Below the pieces are notes generated by a model, which was given only the letters and a program-made list of their open reading frames with translations, was not told where the DNA came from and searched no databases. DNA of 64,000 bases from Neospora caninum Liverpool (Eukaryota > Apicomplexa > Conoidasida > Eucoccidiorida > Sarcocystidae), in assembly GCF_000208865.1 (NCBI RefSeq), contig NC_018388.1:1488001-1552000 (forward strand). The letters are read 5' to 3'. Shown here piece after piece: positions 23,501-38,000 of this stretch (its first letter is position 1; every line of letters begins with the position of its first letter). A program made the position numbers and the translations under genes.

Positions 23501-25325
23501 CATGATAAAGAATTGACCAGTTGTGGTGCTTTCTTGGGCCTCGGCTGAGAAATCACCCTATCTTGTTTTTGGATGTTTGGGGAGAATGGTGAGTGCATGG
23601 GCTTCCGTGTCTCGCCTGTGTGTTTCACTGCCGCGTTTTTCTCTCGTGTTGCCGATATCGTTTCCAGGACTATCTGCCTTCGCCTCGACCCACCTCGTCT
23701 TCAGGCCCAACGAATTCTTCGACGGCGTCGCTGGGCGAGGCAGCGAAGCAGAAGCCGGCTGAGTCGCCGGAAGTTCCATCTGCCAGTGCGTCTCCGCCCG
23801 CAAAGGAGGGCGAAGAAGCCCCGAGCTCCACGCCACGCTGCGTGTTTGCGCCGTCCGCTGTGGTGCCGCAATCGGTGCTGCGGTCGCACACGGGCGCAGG
23901 CGGGCTTCGTCCGTCAAAGAGCTTGGCCCGCGGCGTTTCCTTCAAAGAGAAACATGAGGAATTTGCGTTCAGCAAAGATGACGACACGGCAACCTTGGAC
24001 CAAGACGACACACATAGCGGCGCCGAGGAGGACCCAGACGTCGACGACGGTGCTGGCGCGGACGACGAGCAAGGGAAGGGCGATGACGAGGAATGCGTGA
24101 AGGCGTCCGAGAGGTTGATGAAGGCGAAAAAGAATCGGAGCGCCTCTGCGAGCCTCATGAGTCTGAAGTCCAAGGTCACTGCGAGCGGCCGGGATGTCGC
24201 CGATCTGCTGTTCAGAAGGTGGGCTCGCAAGACGTGACGAGTGAACGGAAGCGAAAGACTATCTCTCGATACACTCGCGTGCACTGGTCTCGTCTCGGCC
24301 CGTCGTTTCGGCATCCATGTCCTGTTCCTCGGCGCCCCCGCTCCTGATGAACGCTTTTCGCCTCTACTCTCCGTGGGTGCCCGCGATTTTTCTTCGCTGT
24401 CGCAGACATGCACACGTTTTCCTCCGTCTGGTTCCGTCGTGATTTTTTCTCGCTTGGACCGCTTCTGTGCGTGCGCACGTGCTTTATCGAGAACCCTTCC
24501 GCGACGGTGCGGATTCGTCCCCTTGTGATTTTTTCCGTGCCGCGTTTTCTCTGACTGCTCGCAGAGCCTCCCGCGGCCACACCGGAACGGACACCGAGCC
24601 CATGCCGAGTTTGTCTGCGCGGACCATGGGCCGGGCGCCGTCTCTGGACAGGGGCCACCACCCGCCGACGCACGCCGGTATCAGCACAGTGACGGCAGGT
24701 GGTGACGGTCGCGGGAATTTGATCAACATCATCAAGTACCAGGCTTCTTCCCCCGATGAGGAGTGCCTCGTCTCTGCGGCGTCCCACATGGGCTACACGT
24801 TAGTTTCGCGCACGAACAACTACGCTACTCTGAACATTAACGGACAAGAGCGACGGTGGCAAATCATCGGCGTCAACGAGTTCACCCAGAAGCGCGGCCG
24901 CATGAGCATCGTGGTTCGGCCCCAAGACTGGACGGAAGGCTCCATTCTCTACGTCAAAGGTACACCAACCTCTTTGGCAGCTTCTCAGAGAACGTACTGC
25001 GCTGGATACGGCCTGTCCGAAATGCGGTCTGCCTGGAGCGCCTCTCTTTGGAACAAAGTGTGGCTTTTGCGAAGGGGTGAGGGAGAGGGGCTGCTTCTCT
25101 CCTGCGCCACGCTCTCACCTATCGCTGCTTGTGATCACCCGGAGGAAAGAAACTCGTGGAAGAGCGGCCGGTGGGTCGGTGTCTAGGCGTCGTTTTCCGT
25201 GCCTTCGCTCGAAGGTCGGAGTTACTTCCGACTGCTTCGTCGCTGAATTGCAGGGGACCGGAAAAGAGTTCCTTTCTCTGTTTCCCCACCTCACAGCCCT
25301 CTCGCTCTCTTTCTTTCTCTCTTCC

Positions 25326-25361
<36 letters not shown>

Positions 25362-28300
25362 GCGTTGGCTTCCACCTTTTTTGCCGATTTCTCTAGGCGC
25401 TGACGTGGCGATGCTGGACCTCCTATCGACTTCATTCACTCGTGGCCACGACTACCGCCAGAGTTGTTCGTCTCTGAGTCGCGTCGCTGAGAGCGCCCCC
25501 GGCCGCGCGGGCCCGCAAGAGCCGGTCTCGCGCCTCCACTCGGCGGCCTCCTGCGGCGGGCGCCCAGGCCCCAGCGCCATGCCGAGAAGCCCCAACGGGG
25601 CCGGGAGCGAGCCGGGGGTCCAACCTGGCCACTCTTGGTCGCTGCCTCGCAGTGCCCCTCCGGCGCCTGGGCCGGGGACTGGAGAGGAGCCGAAGGCTGG
25701 GGACGGCGAGGGGGCCCAGCACGAAGAGCATGCAGGCAAGCACCCCCGGAGACAGCACAGTGACCACCCGCAGGACGAGGGTTTGCGAAGTCGACTCGCG
25801 CGCGCCGACTCCATGTTGAAGGCCCTGAACCCCGCCTTGTACAACTACGACAGACAGCACCAGCGGGCGAATACGACGGTTCGGGGCGACGGCGAGGACG
25901 AGCCTCAACAGGAGGCCAGCGAAGCTCATGGGGGAACCTGTGGGGACACAGGGTATGAGACACACGCCCGCGAATCCACGGAGGCGACGGCGGCTGCCGC
26001 AGGCGGCCAGGGCCCCGAAGCCGCGCAGTGTGCCCCGGCGGCGCACCACCGTCTCGCGTCCCAGCCAGGGGTCTCTGCGGCCTGGGGGGCAGGCCACCCC
26101 GGCGCTGGCAACCCCGAAGAGAACTTCTGTGCAGCGTTTTTCGACGACGACGAAGACGAGCTGATTGCCCTCGGGGACATTGCCCTCGTGGAGCAGCATC
26201 TCAAGAGGTTTTCCCTTCAGGGTCTGCGCACGATGGCTCTCGCGTGCAGATATCTCACGCAGGAGGAGACCGAGACGTACAAGCGCCTGTACACGGACGC
26301 CTGTGCGAGTGTCTACTGCCGCGCAGAGAGACTCGAGGAGGTGGCTGAAGACATGGAACGCGACCTCGAATACTTGGGGATCACCGGTGTTCGCGACAAA
26401 CTCCAGGAACAGGTTCCTGAGACCCTTCAACTGATGATGGAGGCGGGAATCCGCGTGTGGATGGTTACCGGTACGCAGCAACTCTGGGCACAAGTGGGAG
26501 ACGAGCCCCCGCTTGCTTCATGGCAGCGTGCATGACAGCGCTCCTTCACGGGTCCTTGCCAGTTCACACGCGTGTGGACACGCTCGTCTTGATCACGATT
26601 GACCCTTCGAGATTTCCCGCGCTTCGCATGGATCCAAATCCCCTGGTCGATCTCAACCAGGCGTGGCGCCTCTATTGCCCCCGTAGACACCCGGTTTCCA
26701 AGCTGCGTCTCTGAGAGAAACAACTTGCTGCTACTGCTTGAGCTGCTCCCGCCTGCTTATGTTCCCGTCTGGCCTTCATTCTCGCGCTGTTTTTTTCTCC
26801 TACGTTTCTGTATGAATGTACGTGGGGCGCCTTCCCGCTGTTTGCTGGGGTCCCGTCTGTCGTCTTTGCGCCTCTCATTGGATTGGTGTCGCCACGTTGC
26901 CCATTTCGCGCCTTGGTGTTTTCTCTGGCTTCGACGCAGGTGACAATGTGGAGTACGCCTTGCACATCTGCCACAGCTGCCGGCTTTTGACCTCGCGCAC
27001 GCGCATCTTCCACGCCGCCTTGGAATTTAGCGGCCGAAAAGCGAAGCGCGAAGGTGTGATGCTTTACGAGCTCTTTCGGAAGGCGCGCAGACTGAAGCGG
27101 AGTGACGAGCACATTTGCCTTGTCGTCACGGGACCGAATCTCCGGACCTTCTTGAATCACCCCGATCTCCAGGTAGGACGAAACCAGACTCTCCAGGGGG
27201 CCGCACGGCTGCGGAGCTGGACCCAGGCGGAACGTAGCACAGAGGACGAGGAGAGGAACGCGTGTCCAACAAGTGGGCAGATCTTTAAGCATCCTTGAGC
27301 CCGCCGGACCTCGTGGAGGGAGAAGTGTTTGAAGTGGTGGCAACGGGGCGAGGGCAAAAGAGACAGAGACAACAGTTGAAACGGTGGAGGGGCAACGCGC
27401 TGCACAGATGCACCTCGTGGATAGGCCCCGTGTCATGTGACTAGCGTGTCCAAGAAGGTTTTCGTCGAGATGTAGAAGCCAGATGGGGGGAAGAAAAGAA
27501 GGGAGAAGCCGCCTGCACAAAGCGAAGATCTGTGTGAAGACAGATGACTCCTGTGGTTGCCAAAGTCGACCAACGGAAAGTGCAGAAAATCTGGTTTTTC
27601 TTCAGACCTACTTCCTTAACATGGCCTGTTGCTCCGACGTCGTCGTCGCTGCGCGCGTCACACCGTCCCAGAAAGCAGAGATGGTCAGGCTGGTCAAGAA
27701 ACGCTTGACTCCTCAGCCTATCACGCTGGCAGTTGGTAAGAAGGAAGCTTCTTCACGCTTCTGGTGTGCTGCCTGTAGCTAATGTTTGTATCCCCTCCTG
27801 TATTTCTCGCCTTTTCGTTTTCTGGAACCCTCAGCAGGCCTCTTTTTTCTCTCACACGAGGTGCCATGGTGTAGGCGCTGTCCACCTTTGCACTTCACAA
27901 GCCTGTGCGTCGTCGCTCGCGTATCATGTGCCGGTCGATCTGCACTTGCCGTGCGGAGTCTTGCTCCCTCTTATTCGACGGGGATTTCCGCTTAAGTTTT
28001 AAATCTCCGTTGCCTTTTTCATGCTCCTTTCCGTTTTACCTTTCAGGCGACGGAGGAAATGACGTGGCGATGCTTCAGGAAGCCCACGTGGGAGTGGCGA
28101 TCCGTGGGCAAGACAGCGCCGCAGCTGTGGCGGCGGCTTACGCAGATTACTCCTTCACTGAATTCAGGTGTGGTTTCAGACGGGGTCTGTATCTTGGGAA
28201 GAATCTCCGCGGAGACGCCTATCGATCCATGCGTCTCGCGACGGGCGCTAAAGGCCAACCAATGATCACACTTCGGCTTACACCCCCTTTTGTGCCACAG

Positions 28301-30648
28301 CAGAGATAGACGTGCGTGTCACGAAAAGCTACCTTTGAATCCAAAAAACAAAAAGACATGTGTAAATGTCCAGGTTTTTTTCCATATAACCATATATATA
28401 TATATATATATATATATGTAGATATGAAGACAATATTAGTTGTCGTTCTTTTGGGTAACTTGTTGTTTTCAGGTTCCTTCAACGTCTGTTGTTCGTCCAC
28501 GGCCGTCTGAGCTTGATGCGCGTCTCGACGGTCATTCTTTGGAGCTTCTTCAAGTCCCTGTGCATCGGCCTTCCATGTAGGGAATACTCGGGAAGAAAAC
28601 AGAGGGGAGGCAGGAAAGAGGGACAGAAGAGAAGCGACAGCAGAGGAAGCGGCTCGAGCAGCGGAAAGGGCGGAGGCAGTGCTTGATTCTGCGGTTGCAT
28701 TGTCTCTGTTTTGTTTGTTTTTCTGTGCGCTGCCTTCATCAGCCTTCCTGTTTCAACCCCAGGCCTTTTGGTCAGCTGTCGAAGTGTATGACCCTCTCCT
28801 CCTTATGATTGTCGACTTCATCTGGACGACAATTCCCGGCATCATTCACGGCTACAGCGACCAGGATCTTCCTACGCACCTTCTACCCTGTGTTCCTGTG
28901 CTGTACACGCCGGTGAGGCAGAGTCGAATTCTTTCCATTGGACACAGGGTCGGCGGGCTCGGCAAAGTTCCCTGTGTCTCTGTCTGTCGACGCCCCGTTG
29001 CCTCTCTCCGCCTGACATTTTGTCTCGCTCGCTATCGCTCCATCTGTGCTGACCTTTAGATCTGATTCCTCGGGCTACTTGTCTCTCGTGTGCGTCGCCC
29101 TCGCGGTGTCTCCTGCCTACCGCTTTGTCTCCGGTTCTGGTCGTCTTTTAGCTTCTGCGCTTACCGGACCTTTTTTCTGTTTTTCTGTGCGTTCATTTCG
29201 TCTGTCTTCTGTTGTTTATGTGCGCAGGGCCGACGAAGACTGTATTTCAACGGTTTCCGTTTCATCCTCTGGACCGTCGAAGGCATTGTCTACTCGTTTC
29301 TAATCTTCTATCTCCTCCAGGTACTTGCGAAAGCAGTCTCTCTTCGGTCGAGAGACCACCCCTTTCGTTCCGCCTCTCTCCATCTCTCTCTTGTTCTTTT
29401 CTGGCCTTCTTGGCTCGTCCTCTGGCTCTTTTTGCTCTCGTCGTCTTCTCTGTGCCTTCTGTCATTTTCGGTCTCACCAGAGGACGTTTTCTGCTCCTCA
29501 CGGTGGTCTCGCGGCACCGACAGGGGGCGTGCGGAACGTGCCGTCCTCTCACATCTTGCTTATCTCTGTCTCTGTGGCCGATCCATCCGCTTCCAGGAGG
29601 TTCCCGGATTTCTCGCCTCCTCTCGGGTGGCTGTCTGACCGCCGTTGGGTGCATGCGCAACGACTATCAGCGAAGGGGGTGCGCAGCTCAGTTGCTCGGT
29701 GTCTTGCCTCTTCCTGTGCGCAGGCCACGTGGATGGACGGCAGCACGATTCACGACGGCCAAGTCTTAGGTTTCCACAGCTACGGCATTCTCCTGCTCTT
29801 TGGGTCCCTCCTCGAGTCGAATGTTCGAATGTAAGAAAACTGCAAAGTCGGAGAAGAACACACACGCACGCTCCCCAGGAAATGGTCTTTTTTGTCTCGC
29901 TCCTTTGTTCGAGTGCGAGGTCGACGCCGCTTCCGCTTCCCTCTTTCTGCGTCTGCGCTGCTCGTTTTCCCGTTTCCCACATGTCCCTTTGAAGGAGCCT
30001 TCCGGCTTGTCTTCGCCCCACACAGTGCACAAGTCGCTCTCTCCTCTCTCCGTGCTTCTGCGTCGCTTTCTACCAGTCGCCTTTTCCACTTTGCAGCGAG
30101 CCTAGAGAGTTGCCCACCTGAAGTGCCTGTGTCTGCCGACGGTCCTTGCTTTCCTGTTTTTTCCAGCATCCTGGAGACGAGCCTCTGGACGCCGACATTC
30201 CTCTTCACTACGATAGTTCTCTGCACAGTCATGTTCTTCCCAAGTACGGCTTTTCCCTTTTGCTTCGCCTGTGCCAGGGCAGCGATTTGTGTGGGGGAAG
30301 CAGAGAGCCTGCGTTTCAGGGGATACTTGGCTTCCGCAGCGAAAATGGTCCTAGGCTTCACTCTCCTTTCTCACCGGCCCTGAAGAGAGCGTCTGTTCCC
30401 GCCTAGGCTCTCAGCTCCTCTCGCCCGGTACGCGTGTCGAGACACTGCTGTGCTGGCGCTCTCTTTCGCGGCTCTCACGAGAAGACGAAAACTGTTTTCT
30501 GGTCTTTCTGCAGCGGTGCTCCTCTACTCTCTTACGGGATGGCCGCGTCGCTACATGGAACTCGCAGGCCGCGTGGCGTTTGCATGGCCGATGCTCTACT
30601 TCCTGATTCCTCTCTGGATCTCAATTGGTGAGGAAGCACTCAACCCAT

Positions 30649-30687
<39 letters not shown>

Positions 30688-32023
30688 ATTTATATATATA
30701 TATATATATATATCGACTTTTACATTTAAATATTTTTAAGTGGTCGTATAGGTCATGGGTGTCGAGACGTAGAGTCCGAGAAAGAGCAGTACGAGAGGTA
30801 TAAGCACTTCTCTCGTGATATCGACTTTGTCGCGTCCTTCGAGATAGAGACGCTTGGATATATACATCTGGTAGTGGGTAGCTGCAGGGAGCCTTTAGGG
30901 TTTCCACATCGCTGCCCTTCTGTTCTTTCGCCTCGTGTTTTCCTCTCCCCCCCCTTCGATCTGTCCATTTCTCTGCGAGGGAGGCCGCTCTTTCGTCTAC
31001 TAGCTTTTCTTCTTGCGTCCGTACTTCCGTCGTCTTCTTCGGACTTTCGCCCACGCGTCTTCCATCTGGGCCTTTTTTCCTCTGATCTCTCCGGCTCGCG
31101 GTGGCTCTCAGTGAGGGCATGGGCCTGCCGGCCGCAACTCACGGAACACATTGAGTCACGTTTATCTCTTTTTTTATTTTTCTTCGTTCTCGCTCTCCTC
31201 GACTCGTCCCCTCCGACCGCCGTCCCTGCGCTTTCCTTCAGGCATTCTCGTCCAACTGCTCCTCCAAGTCTTCACATCGTCTCTCTTCCCAAACATAAGG
31301 TCAGTGCGGCTTTGCCACCTTTTCCCCTGCGGATCGTTCAGTCTTTTTCGCTGCCTGGTTCTCGTTTTTCTGTGCTGTCTCTTCCATCGGAACCTGTCGT
31401 TTCTCTTGATGTGCGAGGAGGGCCCTTTGCGCAATCGTGTTTTCTGCTGTGTAGCTCATCTCACTTCGCATGTCGTTCCGCGCATTTTCCCCGGGTTCCT
31501 TTTCGCTGCGTTGTCCTTGCTGGTTTGGGCATCGCTTCCTTTTCTGGTTTGAATGCACAGAGGCGCCGGCACCCAGGTGTCGGCGTCGCGTTTTCTCGCT
31601 TCCGGTCGGGAGCTTCTCGCGCTTGCCGTCTCGCGCATTTTCCCCTCATTTTTATGCGGTCGCGTTTTGTGCAGTGGCTCTGTGAAGCAGTACTTGGCGC
31701 TAAAACAGGCGGATGTCAACTTCCGCCGCAAAGCCTCCAAACTCCCTTTCACCCATCCTCGCCCTCGACTCCTACCAGGTAGGTGTAGATGAGAGCGCAC
31801 AACGAACTGTGTGTCGCAAACCCGCTGTGATCTGTCGATGCCTGCCGCCTGGCCCTCCTGCGACATATCTGTAGCTATTCACATCTTCCGGTCTTCCGAG
31901 CTGTTTCTGCCTTTGCGTGCCGGTCGTCGCTGTGTCGATCCATTCACGTAGCTCCCCATATCTGCCGAGAAACAGCCGTATCTGTACTACGTGGAGATTC
32001 GCATAACTTTCTGCATCGATCCT

Positions 32024-32072
<49 letters not shown>

Positions 32073-35000
32073 ATGTGCGTCAGTACCTCTGTGTATCCTG
32101 TGTAGACCCTTGTGTCCACACACCTGTCTTCACAAGTATCCCTGTATGTCCTTGTTCTCTCGAGTTGGCCTTTCGGAGTCATTGGTCATTCACGCGCGTT
32201 CCCTGGAAACAAACGTCCTCCTTCCGCCAAACAGACCGACTGACCTCACTATGTCTGTCAAGATATATATATATATATATATATATGTTCTTCTGAGGAG
32301 ACTGGCACTGTCTGGTTTGCCCTTTAGGCGGCCACGACGAGTACGGCTGGTTCTGCGGCATGGGGTCTTGCTTGAGCCTGTTCAAGCGCGCTCTCTGGTT
32401 CATGGGTGGGTGCTGCTGGATGGACACGCCGAACCTCGCCGACGAGTTTGTCGCCTCTCCGGAGCTTTGCGTGGAGCTGCGCGAACGGTTCAACCCTCTG
32501 CGACACAAAAGCGTCGCTGATCGCCTGCCGCCTCCTCGTCGCTTCAGAATCAATGAAAACTTCCTCCCCTATACAGGCGCGACGGATGAGAAAGGTACGT
32601 GCAGATCAGGACGTTTCCGCGGGTTGAGAAAAAGGCCGGCAGACCGCGTGGTTACACGGTCCCCGCTCTGCGCTGGTGTCTTGGCAGCCCAGTTTTGCCT
32701 TCGCTGCTTGCCAGTCTTGATAGCACACGTCTCTCTCGTCCTCGAGTTCCGCTCCGTTCCCGTTCACCCTCGGTGCGTCTCCGCTTTCGCTTCCCGTCTC
32801 CTCTCAACACCGTGACGTCCCGCCCTCCTTTTCGTTGCATTTCCCGCCCCTTTTACGATTTCTTTTCACATTTCCTACCGTTTCCTCAGCGTTTCGTTCC
32901 TTATTGTTGCCGCCGTTTTGTCCGTGCGTTCGTGTCTCCCTCCTTCGGTCCGACGGTCGCCTTGGCTTCTTTGCGTGAGCAGGCGACGGTGCACAACGGG
33001 ATTTGGGCGGAAAAGGCGGCACAGGCGGCGCGGGCCTCGCGGCGGGGTCTGGCGGAGCTGGCGCAGGAAGAAGCAAATCCGTTTTCGGCGGTGCCGCCGC
33101 TGGAGTGATGCCGATGGCCGATATGGCAGCCGATTTAGAGACCGAGAACAGTCTGTCGAGCAACGGCTCCGAACAGGAGAAGGCCGGCGACAACCATACC
33201 AAACTCGTTAAGGTTTCTCACCTCATCAACCGATTTACCCTCCGATTCAAAGACATGCAACTCGAAGCCGACTACCAAATCCACAACAAGAAGTCTTTCC
33301 TGAAGAGACTCGTGCCTTGGTACGCATACACCAAAACGTATGTGTGTGGATATATATTGTGCATGAATAGTTTGCACGGTATACATTCAGATTTCAAAAA
33401 TGCATATAGACATTTTTGTCTCAGGTAGCTGAATTCATTAGATTCTGGCAGTTAGAGCTCGCGCTCGATGCGCAGCTGTGCGTGTCTCATCGCGTGTATC
33501 TTGTTAATGAGGTTTCCCAACAATTTTTTCGAGCCGGTTCGACACTCAGAGGTGAAAGCGTCGCGCCGGTGTGTTTGGTATCTCACAGCCCGATCTTTTT
33601 TTCCTAATCCGTTTGCGTCCTGGCATCTCAAGCCTTGTCCGCTAGATCCTTGTCAAACCTCGTGGATTCTGCTGTCCTCAGGTACCGCGTCATCTTCATG
33701 TTGATTGCGTTGTACGAGCTCCTGAGCTTCTTAACGGAATACTTCATCGACATCCACTGGAACGCAGACCAAACGGAGATGCAGCGTATGTCGTCAAGCG
33801 AGACTCACACGTCACCCTGTTTCCTCGCTTTCCCGTCACGGTCATTCTCGCTCCTTATTCTCCTCCTCTCGGTGGTATCTTCCCGCGTGTCTGCTCCCCC
33901 CCCCCCGTTTTTCCCCGCAGTCTGCACTTTTTCGGTATTTTTGCGTGGTCTTCTCGCCCCCCGGCTGCGAGACTTTGAAGCTGCGGGCCTCGAAAGCTAG
34001 AGCAGCAGTCAGCATTTGGATCGTTTTCTCTGCTGGATTCGCGTCAGGCGACCAGCTGCTCGTGTCTGTGGCCTGCTTTCGATTGTTTCGATCTTTTCTT
34101 CGGCGTATCTCCCCATGCATCTTTTCCTCTCTTTCTCTCTTCCGCTGTCGGCTTGCTCAGCCTGGATGTGTTTGCCGACACTGGTCGTCGAGGTGGGCTT
34201 CGCTGCCGTGGTGGTCTGCACGTTCTACGACTTCATTTTCCTGGACCACTTCTCGCTCATCCTCAATTCCATTGTCTTCCTCATGGTCTCCTCGAACATA
34301 ATCTTCTACGCCGTGTCGGTAAGCTCCGCATCTATGTGGCGCATATCGCCTCTCTGTGTGTCCCCGCTCTGCAAGCTTCGGCACTGCTGCAGCGAGAGAC
34401 ATTCACGCGCGCCTCTGCTTCGAAATCTGGCCGCAAGTCTCGAGCTGCCTCCCGTGGAGCGCCCGAATGCGGATGCGTCAGTCTGTCGTCGCGTCTGTGC
34501 CGTCGACACTCGACTGTCTTCATGTCGCTTTGCTCCTCGTGCTTGCAAAGGTGGTTCCGTGCTATCGGTTTGTCCGTGTCTCCTGCTGGCTCCCGGAGAA
34601 TGGCTGCGTCTCCTGTGTCTCGATTGGTCCCCATCTACATCTGGATATTGACGTGAAGAAGTCTTCCTCTGTGTTTTCTGGCATTATTGGAGAATGGTAG
34701 GTGCAATCTCAGCGTGTATCTGCACAGCGTTCGGGTTGGCGATGTGTGCGTTTTGCTTGCAGCACGTAGACGGTACTCTGACGTCAGTTCTGTTCCCCGT
34801 CTTCACTTTCGTTATTCTGCGCATTTCCTTCCTCCAAGCGGTTGCGTGGAACATCATTTTCCTCGCCGTCACGGTTGCGCGGTGAGGCTGAATTCGCAAA
34901 AAAAGAGGCGGCGAATTCCGGCGCTTCCAGAATAATGGACAAAACTGAAGCATCGCAGCGCCGATTCAGACACACAGTCAGCGGGGAGATACTGCAGATC

Positions 35001-38000
35001 TCGGTGGAGAGACAGAATTGTGTGAAGGGCCAACATGACCCGCAGAGAAACTTAGAAACGGGTTCTTGTTTATCTGGCAACTCACACCGATCACGGCAAA
35101 TTCATGTGACTTCGCATGCCTTTCTGCTTCACCCAACTGGTGCTGCCCACATATCTGGTGGCAACGTCTTCTCCAGTCTGAACGCGGCTAAGGCCCCGGC
35201 CGCACTTTTTTTGGGCGCCTTCTCGCTTCCGTTGTTTGCCTTCTCCCACTTCACTTCCAACTCCTCTTCCCCTTGCTGGCCGTCGTCTGCCACATCTATC
35301 AATTCCTATCATGTCTTTTGTCTTTTTTGCGCAGATTCACGCTTGATAAGAAGTATTTGCCGCCGCTGAACTTTGTGCACTACATTCCGCTCTTCATTGG
35401 TATCGACGTGTTTGTCGGTAAGTCGAGTGTGCTGGGTCCTGGAGAGACGAATCGGGCTTTTTCACGACTTCGGTCCTCTGGAGCTTCTGCCAGCACTCTT
35501 CTTGAGAACACAGAGAGGGCGAGACAGTGGCGCGCAGGCGCGGCTGGGCAGCCAGGAGACGCCGCAGTTTCTCCTGTTCGGAGCGCCGCATCCCCGTCTC
35601 TAGGCTCTTTCTCTGCTTGCGGGAAGCGCTAAATTGGCCTTAAAAACATCCACATAAATTGCACACAACCGTGTGCGTATGAACATCTGTATGCAAATAC
35701 GTGCATCCATATATCTTCATATATATATATATATATATGGACATCCATTCCCAGATACGTAGCTCAGGAGAGAGCCTGGGACTGGGGTACTCCTTTGTCC
35801 TGTATTTTTGTCGTTCTTGAGGTTGAAGGTATTTTTCTGAATCTGTCGTTTGCGTTCTGCCTCCAGCCTTTGTTGGTTATCGCCTGGAGTACAACCAGCG
35901 CAAGTCTTTCTTACTGGACTACTCAGTCGACGCCTCTCGAAGGAAACAGCGCGAAATTCTCAACACGATGCTTCCTTCTTTTGTCGTGGACCAAATGATT
36001 AACTCCGAGCTGAACGAGGAAGGGTGAGAACAAAGGGACTGTTCTCTTCCACATGCACATTTTCGCACATCTTCCGCGATAAAAAAACGTGTACATAAGA
36101 GATTGAGACAGCCCGACGGGTAGAGGCATCCATCGCCCTTCCCATGGTTGTATGGTGTGACGAATCTATCCATCTAGCTATAGTTTTTTGCATATGTAGA
36201 TGCCTGTGAGCATGCGTTCACTTTTTTTTGGTTCAGAAGGAAACGGCTTGTTACCTTTTTGATTTGTCTTTGCTGCCTTTTCTCTCTTAGGATTCCAACG
36301 TCGCTGAAGGCCGAAGATAGAGGAACGGTGTCTGTGATTTTCTGCGACGTCTACGAATTCCAGCACGTCGTCGCCTCCATTGAGCCCACCCGTCTTGTTG
36401 AGGTATAATCAGTCTCCTTTTCGTGCTTCGCGATCAAAGTCCTACATATGAATGGAATTTGAATTTTGTTTATCCATCGGTTGCTCCGTGTGTTTGTAGA
36501 GAGCGGTTGCGCCGACAGGAGAGAGAGAGGCGCACGTCTTTCTTCTCGCTGCGCGTGTACCTGCGTGACGGTCTCTAGGCGAAGGAAAACTCCCGGGGCA
36601 TCTCTTGCCTTCTGCCATTCTCTGTCCTCTCCTCTCCGTCTCCTGTCGCCGTGTCCCCTACCAAACGAAAAGGTTCCATTGCCGCGTTCTGCCCTGTCGT
36701 CGCGCTCAGGTCCTGGATTCGCTCTTCCTCTGCTTCGATCGCAGTGCAGAGCAGTTTGGCTGCACGAAAATCGAGACGGTCTTCGAAACCTATCTGGCTG
36801 GTAGGACTTTGCCGTTTTCTCGATGTTTTTTCCATTTTTGTTCTCCTGCCTTTCTTTCTAAGGATCCGTTGGCTGCTTAAGGCCGCCGACTGTATCCCTC
36901 CGGGTCTGCGCTTTCACGGGGAGAGAGGGGACGCCATTGATGGCGAGCAACGTGTTGACTGCGGCAGAGGGTTTCCAACCTATACATGTCTGTATCACCT
37001 GAGCTGCCTGCTGGCTTTCCCCCTTCTCCAACGTGGCGAGTACCCTTCCTCGTCTGCCCTGTCCACATTCGCGACGACTTTGGTTCGGATTTCCCTCTCT
37101 TCGCCGCGAAACGGTCGTCGTTTGCTGTCTCTCCCTTCCGACTTCTCGGCTTCATCCTGTCTCTGCTCCTGTCGCGTATGTCTCTGCCTCAGCGGCCGGT
37201 CTGCAGCCTGGTAGAGAGCCGTCGTCCGCTTCGTACCAGCAAGACGCCTGTGATGCCCTCGAGTAAGGCTCGTGTCTCCATTCTTTTCCACTGGATTTGG
37301 CATTTCCGGTGTCTCCCTGTCCGCGCTCTTGTGTCTTGTTCTGCCGGACGATTTCCCTGTTGTCGTGTAATCTGTCGGCGCACGCGCAGGCGAAACGCTT
37401 CACGCTCTGCCTCCACACATACACCCATTCGTGAACGAGTTTTGAAAGGTATACACAAATGTAATCGATACCTGCATGCTTGTGTTCGCATGCGGACACC
37501 CCACAAGATTGTGCCCCCCTAGAGGCATAAATGCATGTTCCATATCTATATCTATATATCTATATATATATATAGAGAGAGAGAGAGAGATGTATAGGCA
37601 CCTATTCATATATATGCATATGCACTTAGTGTGAGCTGCTGAGAGTTTCCGGTTTTTTGCTCAGCATGGCGTTGGCAATGTTGGAAGTCGCAGCGCAGAT
37701 TCGCTACGAAGTGAAGACGAGCAACCAGGCGATTGGCAGCGCAGCCTCAGGCGTGGGGCCCGCCCTCTCGGGATCGAGCCTCGACGGCTCCGGAAACCAC
37801 GTCGAACCGCGACTGTCTCTCCATGCTCACAACGCTGCAGGTATGCAAACTGAATCAAGATATTTAAATCCATGTGCATAAACCTATATATATGGACAAA
37901 GGCGAAATCAACTTCTGTATCCCCCAAAAAAACATGCATCAATTCTATGCATACATTTAGGAAACGACATACATGGGTAGTTCAATGTGCGTGTCTAGGA

